A stretch of 64,000 nt of DNA from Xanthostigma xanthostigma (taxonomy: Eukaryota; Arthropoda; Insecta; Raphidioptera; Raphidiidae), in the NCBI GenBank assembly GCA_963575645.1, contig OY754465.1, forward strand, positions 28,593,501-28,657,500, given 5' to 3'. Within the stretch, counting starts at the first letter, position 1. Every line of letters starts with the position of its first letter. The position numbers were made by a program, and so were the translations under genes. Under the pieces are notes generated by a model, which worked only from the letters and a program-made list of their open reading frames with translations, did not search any database and was not told where the DNA came from. This document shows positions 36,201 through 45,137 of this stretch, one piece after another.

Positions 36201-39200
36201 TCTCGCGTTCTAATAATCCCACAGCAATCGTTGCGGGGTCGTTGGACTCGTCAGGATTTACTCTTTAATTGAATGTCTATCAAGTAAAACTCTCCAATGT
36301 ACTGGAAAAAAGTTATTAGCGTCCTAGGTTACAAGTTTTTTGTTAAAAGTTCTTGCGCACGGTTTTTCCGCGCGCAGCTCTTTCCAGTGCATCTGAAACC
36401 CCCACCGACAATTTACTATTCAAACTAGACTCAATTTATAGTTTAAAAAAAAAAAATCATCCCAATCGGTTGATTCCTTGCTCGCTAATCCACGCTCGAA
36501 GTTGCGCTGTTCATTATCATGCTATTTTGAAGCCTCTAAAACTCGTACTTTGCGCTGCATTTATCGCTTTTGTAACTAATATAACGCAAATTAATTCGTT
36601 AAATCGTTAAATCTATGCTAAGAACACGCGTTTTACATTAATTTTTTATTTAAATTTATAACTCAGATCAATAGTGACGTGTGTGAGTCGGACGAACATG
36701 TAAATATTTGAAGCCGGAACGAAATTATCTACCCCGCCCCCGTTTTCGATGATGCAGTATACGGTGGAAATATTAAAATTTCTCTCTGGAGTTGCGCAAT
36801 CTCCCAAAACGGCTTAAAACCACCCCCGAGCGGGGTTGAACGCGCATTACGTTATTTCCTTTCCGAAAAAAATGTTTTTTCCCTTTTTTTGAGTATGCTG
36901 AGCACGGTGGTAGTATTGAAAATGGCCGCCGACTCTCACCAACCCCTCCACCGGCCAAATCTCAACACCGAAACGGGCGAATTTTTTTCATATCACCAGC
37001 AAAATTGTGTTATCTCTCCGTTTCAGAGGATTCTGAGATTTGGGCGGAGGAGGGGTTGGTGAGTCGGCGGCAATTTTCAACACCACCACCGTGCTTAGCA
37101 TCCTCGAAAACGGGAAAATAAGTAATCTAATTCTGCCGGCGATATAAAAAAAAAATAACTCACTCGTTTCGGGGGTGAGATTTGTCCGGTGGAGGGGTTG
37201 GTGAGAGTCGGTAGCAATTTTCAACACCACCATCGTGCTCAGCATCCTCAAAAACAGGGAAATTTTTTTTTTCGGAAAGGGAATAACGTAATGCGCGGTT
37301 AACCCCCACCAGGGGGTGGTTTTTGGCCGTTTTGGGGGATTGCGCAACCCCAAAACGAAATTTTAATATTTCCACCGTATGCTGCATTCTCGGAAACGGG
37401 GGGGGGGGTAGGTACTTTCTGGCTCAAAATATTTACATGTTCGTCCAACTCACATACGTCACTATTGATCTGAGTTATAAATTTAAATAAAAAATTAATG
37501 TAAAACGCGTGTTCTTAGCATAGATTTAATAAATATGTCGTTGATCATAATTAATTTGCGTTATATCAGTTACAAAAGCGAGAAATTCAGCGCGCAGTGC
37601 GAGTTTTAGAGGCTTCAATATAGCACGATAATGAACAGCGCTACTTCGAGCGTGGATTGGCGGGCGAGGAATCAACCGATCGGGATGATTTTTTTTTAAA
37701 TACTGGAAATTGAGTCTAGTTTAAATTGTAAACTGTCGGTGGGGATCTCAGATGCACTGGAAAGAGCTGCGCGCGGAAAAACCGGGCGCAAGAACTTTTA
37801 ACAAAAAACTTGTAACTTTGGTCGCTAATAACTTTTTTCCAGTACATTGGAGAGTTTTACTTGATAGACATTCAATTAAAAAGTAAATCCTGACGAGTCC
37901 AACGACCCCACAACGATTGCTGTGGGATTATTAGAACGCAAGATATGAGCAATTGAAAATAAAAAACAGAATCCAAGATGGCGGCGGACGGGGCAATTTA
38001 AGGAATGCGCAAATTCAGGGTTGAGGTCTCTATCGAAGACCCTTTCGAATGGGCAACAAAAGAAAAAATGTATCTGAAATTTTTGGGTCAATTCCTAAAT
38101 GCACCGGACTATAATAATTTAGGGTAATAATTATAAAAAAGTTGGTTGTGACTAATAAACGATCATAGAGTTTATATTTATGAACCTAAATTATTGAAAT
38201 GATTTTTTCTTTTCTGTGTTTCAATATTTTCACCTATTATTTTTTTCTTAGTTATTAATTAAATTATATTATTAAGCTCAAAATGTCGTTAAAAAATATA
38301 CACAAATTATGAAACATAACGCAGGGGTATATTATGTAAAATTTTGCGCCTTGTAATTCTTGAATTACTTGTGTCTTCAGACAATATTTTTATTATTTAC
38401 CAATGTTTTTCAGTAATTTTGAACTGCGTTTTTTTGCTTTAAAAATAATTTAGTGATTGTCAAACCTTATTATGTACGTTTATTTTTACATACTAAAACA
38501 CTTGTTATAAACGTTTATTAAGCATTAAATGAGAAATTAGTATTTTGTTTTATTATTAAACCGATTAGCCAATATCCAACATTTATATCGGCCAAAACCG
38601 ATAATCGTCCAAACTGCCATTTTTGGCCGATATGATATCGGCGTCGGTCGATCCCTAATTAAAACATTCTTATTGAATTAAAAAATAAATATTCTTTTTG
38701 GGCAAGGATATTTTGATTACTTAAACGCGCCATTTGACGCGGGATTACTGTGACGTCATAGGCCATGTCAAAAATTTTGTAGATGGCAACCATATGAATA
38801 GTTATGTTTACTTGGTTTTTGACGTCACACTATGGTCTAATCAATAGCATTGCGTTTCGATAGTTTATTTTATATTTCGCGTGTATTTATTGTATTTTTG
38901 TTTAAAAAAATTTATTATTTAGCGAAATTTGAAAAGAAAAAACTATTTAGAGTTCAATCAATCGCAATAAAGATTACCAAAAATAATATTTGAACTAAAT
39001 ATAAGTTACATGCATATAGGTACTGTATTGCAGCGTTTCCCAAACTTTTTTGACCGCGGCCCGGTACGAGGTTATAAAATTTTTCGCGACTCACCTTATG
39101 AAAAAAAAAACATTTATTTACAAAACAAATTGTATTTTTTAATAGAAATCAAGTTATTTGTTTCCTTATTTCAAACACAAAAATTGCAAAATAATTATAT

Positions 39201-42200
39201 AAGAAAAATATATGTAAATAAAAAATTAATAATTATATTCATTTAAAACTTAAGTAAATGAATTTTGTTTGTTTTTACATTTTTTTTTTGCGACCCAGTA
39301 ACATTTTTCTACGCCCCGATGCCAGGTCTCGACCCTCATTTTGGGAAACGGTGCTCTATTGTTTTTATTGCAAGCTTACCAAAAACTTGCCAAAATTGAA
39401 TTTAAATGAAATCAGATATCTATATTACTATATATACTATTTTTACAACCATCCATTAATTTGTAAAAAAAACAATGATTTACTAACATTTATTGATTAT
39501 TAAGTTCGAAATACGATTGATTCATGTATTATCAATGAGAATGTGTATAAAATTTCAAATCGATCGGATATGTGGAAGTCGTTAAAAATTAATTTGCAAG
39601 ATTCATCCTAAACATACATATTGGCTATATAAACATTTATAATCAGTGGGAGTTTCGAGTAATTCAAGAATTACAAGGCGTGAAAATGTACACGCCAGCG
39701 TTAAAGTCTGAAAATCGGTGGAAATTTTTAATGACAATAATATAATTTAATTAACATAATTTGAGAAAAAAATAATACTTGAAAAATCGGTTGGTTTCAA
39801 TGAAACCTCTTACACAATGAAATAAAATACTAGTAAAAAAATGTTTATACGACAATTCCCTTTATTGAAATATACTAACTCCAACAAAAAGTTTTCTACT
39901 AAATTCTAAAGGTCCATTCTAAATATTGGTAAAAAAAATTTTGAAATCGCATGAGATTACCTCTACATCCAAATTTACAAACTTTACCTTTTTATAGCAT
40001 TAGAATAGTTTAATAAATGTACGGTTTTGATTGATATAGTTATTAATGTAGATAACGTTTTCATAAAATTACTGTAAAGAGGCACTACTTACTCCAGAAT
40101 AACGTTTTTTAGCATGCACTGATAGTGAAAATATAAATGTTTCTTTAACATAATTACTTATAAGTAAAATTTTCAAACATACCCTTATTCTTGAAATATT
40201 CTTGTTTTAATTCCACAAAGTGATTCATCTGTTCATTGCTTTCAACTGAATTTTCAAGATCTGATTGTATAAAACTTTGGAAAATTAGATTGTATAAACC
40301 AGAAAAGAATCCTGACTCATCAATTTCCTGAACTGTTTCGGACAATTTTATTTCACCATCATCACTCATTTCTACAGGTGACTTATTTTGGTCTGAAATT
40401 TGTTGAGGCTGTTCTTGTAACTGTAAGTTAGCTAAGTTATCTTCAACAGGTAAGTTATTTTGATACAAAATTGCTTCTGATTGCTTTCCTAATTCAACGC
40501 TATCTTCAACTAAATTAGTATGATCCATAATTTGTTTAGAATTTGGATGCAATTGTTGATCAATTTCAGCAGCTTTATCTAAAACTAGTGTAGATAAAAT
40601 TTTTTGCTCAGATTTTTCGATCGAATCACTATTAGAAATTTGTACTTCACTATCTTGAATATTATACCCATTTTTGAGTTCTGTTTTAGGATCAGATTTT
40701 GAAGGCTCCGTATATTGTTGTGATTTATCAATATTTCCTTTTTCAGGCTCTGTACTTGAAGAGTCAAATAAACTGCCGAAGTGTTCTGATGATTCAATAG
40801 CTGCTATTTCTACATTTTCTGTCAACGTAGCTTTCGTTGTAGATATCTCAGTAACATAATTTTCTGTTGTCGGTTCCTCAGGAGGCACTTGTGGAGAGCT
40901 GGCCGGCAATTCAGACGTCATCATATTATTATTGATACTATTAGTAGTTACTATTTCAGGCTGTTTTAATAATGAAATAGTCGTAGATACAAAATCTCCT
41001 TTTGAGTTTGGTTTAACTTCTTCATTAATATCTGCAAAACGGTTTATGCTGTTTTTTTCTTCTAAAATCTGCCCTATATTCATTTTTTCAATTTCAGAAT
41101 CCTGAATGTTTTGTTCATTAACAGAATTCCCCGATTTTTCAGTTTCAAAAGACTCGAACTTTTTATTGTTCTCAATTGTATTTTCCATTTTGTCAATCAG
41201 AATATTTTCAGTTGCGTTGACATTATTTTCACTACTGTTAATTAACTCTGGAACTTCGTTTTCTAGTTTCAAATGTATGTCTGAATTTAAGGTAGGTATT
41301 ATATTTTCTTCTATTGCAGCACTTGGCAAGGATTTTTCTTTCGAATCATAAGTATTCTCAAAATGTTTTGTTATTTTTTTATCATTAATTACGGAAGCAA
41401 TGTTTTCTTCTACAGATGGTTTCTCTTGCAATTCACTAATTTCATCTCTCTCTTCTTCGTCATCATTATCGATTTCATCTGGTAATGAATCATGGTCATC
41501 TTCACTTTCTACACTCATTTCATTTTCATTCTCTTCAACGGAAATTTGATTTTTTTCTTCGTTTATTAAGGGTTGTATAACATCTGTCAATTTTTTGTCC
41601 TCCAAATTCTGTTCAGTAACTTTATTTTCCGTTAAAATTATTTTTTCGAAAAATTCCGTTTTCTTTAAAACTGAAGATTCAGATGTTTTTGAAAAATCGG
41701 ATGATATTTTTATCGATTCTACATTTTTAGTTTCTTCATCTAGAACCTTTGGTCGTTCTGTATCTGAGTCTGGTACACCTGGGAAATCTTTTTCTACTTC
41801 CACATCAAAATTTGTTTCAGTACCATCTGTATTAAAGTACACAGTAGTACCATCTATTACTTCATATGGTTGTGATACTTTATTTGGAGAAGGAATATCT
41901 GCCGCGACACCTACGTAGGGAACAGTTCTAACAGTTTGCTCAGCGTTAATAATTGTCTTAAGTGGTTCCGTTGTATCAGTTTCTGTAGCAAATGATTTAA
42001 TAGTTTTCTTTGTAACTTTAATTTCGGTTCCTACTAAATGCTTAGGTTTCGATTGTAATATTTTTGTTTCACGAACAAGCCTGATTGGTACATATCCCCT
42101 TTTACCATTGATTTCAGCACCCCATAAATCTAATCGGGAGCCAGCTGATTTACTATAAATTGTAACTTTTTCATTTGGCATAAAAGACAAAATGTTTGCA

Positions 42201-42483
42201 TCGTCACTGGTATATCTCAAAATTGATTTTGCTATTGAAATTGGTTCTGAAACATGACAATTAAGAATTAACTTCACTACCAATAACAAAATAATCCATT
42301 ATAAGACGATTTAATTATATAGGTTAGTTCCGCTTGTAAAATTATTTTGGCATTATAATATGACGTATACTGTTTACCTTCACAATTCGGATCAGCACAC
42401 AATCTCTGATCAGAAATTTCTGAATATACTATAACTAAATTAACAGATAAAACTATAACCAATAATGCTAACGCGTTCTTCAT
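21147..42483 (-). CDS. Tango1: Tango1: ER exit-site cargo receptor (MIA/cTAGE family), complete
   Basis: It loads bulky secretory cargo such as collagen into COPII carriers at ER exit sites. Seven exons (42483-42378, 42246-40183, 29495-28289, 28213-28112, 22124-21892, 21818-21309, 21223-21147) join to 4,299 nt, 1,432 aa plus TAG, close to the fly protein as I recall it. In order: signal peptide (~1-21); SH3-like lumenal domain (~29-100: RLCADPNCEEPIS, SKSAGSRLDLWGAEINGKRG); acidic lumenal region to ~723; membrane segment (~766-787); coiled coils (~790-1235); proline-rich tail (~1238-1407) with PPP runs that in this family bind Sec23. The ATG at 42483 is used; a GTG six bases upstream is not a eukaryotic start. 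Introns 2 (10.7 kb) and 4 (6.0 kb) are TE-filled; the others are 73-131 bp. Confidence 0.95.
21309..21818 (-). CDS. Tango1: Tango1 exon 6 (proline-rich domain)
   Basis: C plus GT restores Arg, then VLSPPINTNGDIS opens the proline-rich region with PPPPPGVPFLPPPPGAPF and several SPP/PPP motifs expected to contact Sec23. It ends CAAAAAG before GTATAT. Confidence 0.92.
21892..22124 (-). CDS. Tango1: Tango1 exon 5
   Basis: It follows acceptor TTTTCAG and encodes the second coiled-coil block (QSEMLKQEIIDQEVC, then ARQAERKLEESKQEASQLRN). It ends GAGCAATATC before GTAAGT, phase 1. Confidence 0.92.
22912..24842. mobile_element. TTAA-type TIR element rearranged by a nested repeat
   Basis: The ends TTAAGGGGTTAC and GTAACCCCTTAA are perfect 12-bp inverted repeats resembling the 19056-19775 element. 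The interior holds a second TIR element (23201-24176) and a 133-bp direct duplication (23419-23551 and 24221-24353, ACTAGTTTATATTAGACTCG...). It lies in Tango1 intron 4. Confidence 0.65.
23201..24176. mobile_element. Nested TIR element with duplicated left arm
   Basis: The ends TATACAGTTTGGTTTTTTA and the inverse of TTTTTAAAAAACCACCCTGTATA bound arms carrying GGTGCAGTGCAATGCAC, TTTTTTTTTAAATGGGGACC and CAGGGGGGAAATCGAT. The left arm appears twice (from 23270 and from 23608), separated by the 133-bp block and a hairpin of TAAAGTTTATTATGTTATA copies. Open frames on both strands across the arms are spurious. Confidence 0.65.
26899..27573. mobile_element. hAT-type element with 8-bp TSD in Tango1 intron 4
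   Basis: The ends CAGGGGTGGCCAACAAGTCG and GTTGGCCACCCCAG are inverted. The flanks ATCTAGAA (26891-26898) and ATCTAGGA (27574-27581) are an 8-bp duplication with one mismatch. A CAAGTCGATC block is repeated internally. There is no transposase. Confidence 0.88.
28112..28213 (-). CDS. Tango1: Tango1 exon 4
   Basis: This 102-nt exon continues the coiled coil (ELQRLEGLWLQNQGE...SLQEEIKNY). The acceptor TTTTACAG and donor GTAAGT fit. Its length is a multiple of three, so skipping it would keep frame. Confidence 0.9.
28289..29495 (-). CDS. Tango1: Tango1 exon 3
   Basis: It follows acceptor TTTTTTATAG; G plus AT restores Asp-724. It encodes the membrane segment VLIYLVITSLTLLIFTLGYY with basic EKRRRDE on the cytosolic side, then a long coiled coil rich in E, K, L and Q. 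It ends TTGCAAAA before GTAAGC. Confidence 0.95.
29609..29876. mobile_element. MITE just upstream of Tango1 exon 3
   Basis: The ends TATGGCTCCTCTACACAAGT and the inverse of ACGTGAGTAGTAGAGGCATA enclose GTGGCCAGCATCGCCACT and its inverse. The middle repeats CACGATTGTGTAGAGGGC-like blocks. It sits only ~115 bp from exon 3 in intron 2. Confidence 0.75.
30149..30319. mobile_element. 171-bp hairpin MITE in Tango1 intron 2
   Basis: The arms AAGTTCGTTCCAAGCAGCCG / GGTAATAAAACCGTACACAG / TCTTG and their inverse are ~60 bp and nearly perfect. CTGCGCAAGACT motifs surround the centre. Confidence 0.88.
31945..33432. mobile_element. Foldback element, arms ~0.6 kb
   Basis: The ends TAGCGCGGTCACTTCGG and the inverse CCGAAGTGACCGCGCTA match. 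So do many inner blocks (GATGGAGTTCGATCCCCC, TATCTCAGCCGGATCTGATC, GGGGGTGGAGTTGGGGCCTC, GCGGAAACGCTTATAGCTCC). The left arm alone has a ~260-bp insertion (~32034-32295) ending in (TTTCTA)n, probably a LINE/SINE 3' scrap. The loop is around 32700-32930. Confidence 0.88.
34613..34966. repeat. Inverted repeat, arms ~170 bp
   Basis: The arms carry CAAAACTTCCGAGAAAAATG / TAGTATTTTTTACTTTTTAT and the inverse, converging on a GCACCGACCGAACC ... GGTTCGGTAGGTGC hairpin with loop at about 34775-34800. Confidence 0.85.
34977..35420 (+). repeat. 125-bp minisatellite, ~4 units (Tango1 intron 2)
   Basis: Unit cores (GAAAATCGGCGCATGCGCA or variants) sit at 34983, 35107, 35231 and 35356, a spacing of 124-125 bp. 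Each is followed by GTTTTTTATATAATAAT and TATTATTCTATCTGTTTT blocks. The same unit occurs within F1 copies B and C and at 61630-62640. Confidence 0.88.
36025..38110. mobile_element. Foldback element, arms ~0.9 kb
   Basis: The ends CCAGTGCATTTAG and CTAAATGCACCGG and long arms match in inverse: ATTTCAGATACATTTTTT, GGAATGCGCAAATTCAGGG, CCGCCGCCATCTTGGATTC, TCGTTGGACTCGTCAGGATT, CAATGTACTGGAAAAAAGTT. The centre (~36900-37150) repeats a GAGCACGGTGGTAGTATTGA / CACCAACCCCTCCACCGG block three times in mixed orientation. Open frames are mirrored artefacts. Confidence 0.88.
39031..39353. mobile_element. hAT-type MITE with 8-bp TSD
   Basis: The ends CAGCGTTTCCCAAAC and the inverse of TTTTGGGAAACGGTG are TIRs. 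The flanks CTGTATTG (39023-39030) and CTCTATTG (39354-39361) differ by one base. It lies in Tango1 intron 2, less than 1 kb from exon 2. Confidence 0.85.
40183..42246 (-). CDS. Tango1: Tango1 exon 2
   Basis: It follows acceptor TGTTTCAG. It holds most of the SH3-like fold and a ~620-residue Glu/Ser/Asn-rich lumenal region. It ends AATAAGG before donor GTATGT, in phase 1; translation past the donor stops after about ten codons. Confidence 0.95.
42378..42483 (-). CDS. Tango1: Tango1 exon 1
   Basis: It encodes MKNALALLVIVLSVNLVIVY plus the first cysteines of the SH3-like domain (LCADPNCE). It ends TGTGAAG before donor GTAAAC. The next exon adds AA to complete Glu, giving NCEEPIS. Confidence 0.93.
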
Positions 42484-43720
42484 TGTCACATATTGATACT
42501 TGGAAAATAAAAGGCCACATCACTCCAAAATGAGCACAACACTACTATATGAACATAGCAGCATATATGTCAATAAAAAGAACTTAGACTATAGAGTTAA
42601 GGACATATAAATCATTGCGTGCGTGTGTTGACTTTCAGCATCAAAACTGAAGTGCCAGTGGGGTAACAGTCCGACTAGTACCTGCTATTATATAAGAATG
42701 TGAAATTTATATTGAGTGATTATCTTGGATTTTACATCAGGAATATGTTGTAATGTGATTAATTCTTTAATTTTCAAATTTAAATTTTGTTGTTAACGGT
42801 TCTTATATACATACCTATGTGTAAATCTACAAAACGTTTCTCTATGCTTATAAGCAGTTAAGAAAAAATATTTAAAAATGAGAGAAACATGGGCCTTAAT
42901 AACTCATGAAACTACGGTTTAAGAAAATCGATTTGTACAAAAGACAAAACATTTCGTTTTTTTTCTAGAGTTATTGAGCAGAACCAAATTAATATAAAAT
43001 ATAATAAGTATCATACAATATTCTTTATTTTTGTAATCAAAACAAACAGGAGTATAATTAATATTCCAGCCAATTGGGCAACATATTCGAGGTGTCAGAC
43101 ATTTTAAATGGTTCATGTTATTTGTCAGAGAACATTATTTTAGCGTTTTGGTTGAAGTTTTTAAGCTCAATTAAAAGAACAAACAGGATCTATAAATTTT
43201 TACATGTCGTCAAAATGACATCTTTCGGAAAATTTAGAGGGAAAACGCCCCAAAATCAAGAAATGTCATAGAGGAAATAGGTGTCAGACTAGGCCTAATG
43301 AAGCCATATACAAAGTTTGGGGAGAGTATTTGTCAGTAAAATTTTTGCCGACGGGCACTCTAATATATTAGAAATTCAAAAGTAAATTGTTCTTTATTGC
43401 ACCCTACGCCACTGGAGAAATGGCGATATAGATCCAAAAAACCACATTCAAAAGCTAATTTATTAGCGAAAATTTAAAAGAATGCTTCCCAAAATATTAT
43501 TGTTAGCTTTAATACTGTATAAAATAAATCATATTTAGAAGCCATGGCTATAAAATAACTACTTTTAAAGATATTTGCGTTCATTGTTGTAGATGCCATA
43601 TATGTGATTTATTAACCTATGAAACGTTACTTCAGGCTCTATTCTACCGTTTTGGCTTTAACAGCCATAAGCTGCACACACCAACCATTGTGCACAACAC
43701 AGTATTTTTATCAAAAAAAA

Positions 43721-43900
43721 TTGGTTGTCTGTAAAGTCGGTTTACGGACGATAGTTTTACGTGATAACGTATTCCGCTCGAATATCATATTTAATAATAC
43801 ATTACTGCGCTCTCGCTTACACGCACAGGGTCAGACGGAACGTTACACTTTTTCGTGCGTGCAGCTGGTGTTTCATCAATTTATAAGACGTTATCACGTC
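43721..43900 (-). repeat. Short F1 derivative (180 bp)
   Basis: TTGGTTGTCTGTAAAGTCGG...ACGTGATAACGTATTCC at one end and AAGACGTTATCACGTC at the other are the two F1 termini, with only ~100 bp between. It behaves like a deletion-derived MITE of family F1. Confidence 0.75.
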
Positions 43901-44023
43901 AAAAACTTAGTCCGCCATATTGATTTTAGACTGACGTCACTTTATTTTTCGAGTTATTCTCAGCAAGTCCGTTCATTTGAATCATATGATACCCATATTG
44001 TAGGAAAGCATAATAAAATTAGT

Positions 44024-44307
44024 CCGCCATCTTTAGAAGTCCGCCATATTGGATTTAGAGTGACGTCACACAGCTAACCATGCATTGTCATTCAAACTAA
44101 ACGTGTATACAAATTTTCATCTCAATCGGTTGATGATATCTGCTTCAAAATTACCGAAGGCATTTCCGCCATCTTTAGAAGTCCGCCATATTGGATTTAG
44201 AGTGACGTCACACAGCTAACCATGCATTGTCATTCAAACTAAACGTGTATACAAATTTTCATCTCAATCGGTTGATGATATCTGCTTCAAAATTACCGAA
44301 GGCATTC
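44024..44307 (+). repeat. 142-bp tandem duplication with CRE and YY1-like motifs
   Basis: Two nearly identical units each contain CCGCCATCTTTAG, CCGCCATATTGG, the palindrome GTGACGTCAC, then CTCAATCGGTTGATGATATC and end GAAGGCATT. A partial third module lies upstream at about 43910-43985. It is part of a TE-like sequence between two gene starts. Confidence 0.85.
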
Positions 44308-44999
44308 TAGTCGCTCACTTAGTAACGTTAGGAACGTTACATTTTTTCGTGCATGCAGCCGGTGTTTCATCTTTTTATTTTGACGTGATTCATCAATTTA
44401 TAAGACGTTATCACGTCAAAAGGTCTTAAAACGGGCAAAATATTACAAAAAATGCTCAGGTACCAAATCGTTTGTTTAGCACCAAACTCACTGCGTCACT
44501 TCAGTTTTTGCAAACAAATAAAGAACCTTGCCATAATACAGTTGCGGTATCCCCTCCCTATACATTCATGACCTTAACTGTATGTCTATTTTATGGATAT
44601 CAAAAGTCTTATTAAGACCTATGTCAAAAGTTCTATTTCTTTAGCTATGGTGTAAGCCAATCAGAACCAACGAGTTCTTGCGACAAAAATAGACAGAAAT
44701 CATATACTATAATATATGAAAGAAATAATATATTCTGCACCCTAGTGGTTTCATTGCGAATTTATTCCTATGTTTGTATAAAAAATATATAGGTATCTAT
44801 GGTATAAAATAATAAAAGTGCCTGGGCCAGTTCTCTGGCCAGTTATATATTTCGGAATGCATGTGTTTTGTGAATGCATCCGAGTTAAGTGAAGCTGGCT
44901 ACACATTTGTTTGACAATTGACATTTGAAACTCTTCGTTCTATTTTGTTAGTTTTTTAAAGCAGAAAAAGCAAGAAGTAGAAATATATTTGAAAAAACA

Positions 45000-45137
45000 A
45001 TGGATGATAATATAAAGTTTTGCGTCGTAAAACTTGAAGATATTTGTCGTGCTTGTCTATCCGAAGCCTCGAATAATATGAAATCAGTATTCGAAGATTC
45101 GTTAGATACCATGTTAATGGAATGCACGACTATTCGT
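45000..45137 (+). CDS. ZAD gene 2, exon 1
   Basis: It starts [20 protein letters not shown] and holds the first ZAD cysteine pair. It ends ATTCGT before donor GTAAGT, phase 0. The context AACAATGG is a reasonable start. Confidence 0.9.

Larger units (their letters stand above)
31832..38657. mobile_element. 6.8-kb hAT insertion with perfect 8-bp TSD, filled with nested repeats
   Basis: The outer ends are TAGAGATCGACTGATACG and the inverse of ATCGGCGTCGGTCGATCCCTA. The flanking ATTAAAAC at 31824-31831 and 38658-38665 is identical, an 8-bp hAT target duplication. Sub-terminal GGTATCGGTATCGGCC / GGCCGATATGATATCGG blocks match. The inside is occupied by foldbacks 31945-33432 and 36025-38110, an inverted repeat 34613-34966 and a minisatellite 34977-35420. 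No transposase frame survives. It lies in Tango1 intron 2. Confidence 0.85.
42484..44999. other. Shared upstream region of Tango1 (-) and ZAD gene 2 (+)
   Basis: This 2.5-kb head-to-head spacer must contain both promoters. It holds no other gene. It carries an F1-derived fragment (43721-43900), a 142-bp tandem duplication (44024-44307) and another F1 scrap (~44337-44424). I could not identify core promoter motifs with confidence. Confidence 0.5.

Noticed and set aside
42277-42489. Upstream start of the Tango1 signal-peptide ORF
   Set aside because: The first codon of that longer reading is GTG. The true ATG is at 42483, and the frame past 42378 is intron.
43619-44077. 152-codon open frame upstream of ZAD gene 2
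   Set aside because: It translates F1 terminal sequence and part of a tandem repeat, both of which recur elsewhere as non-coding DNA.
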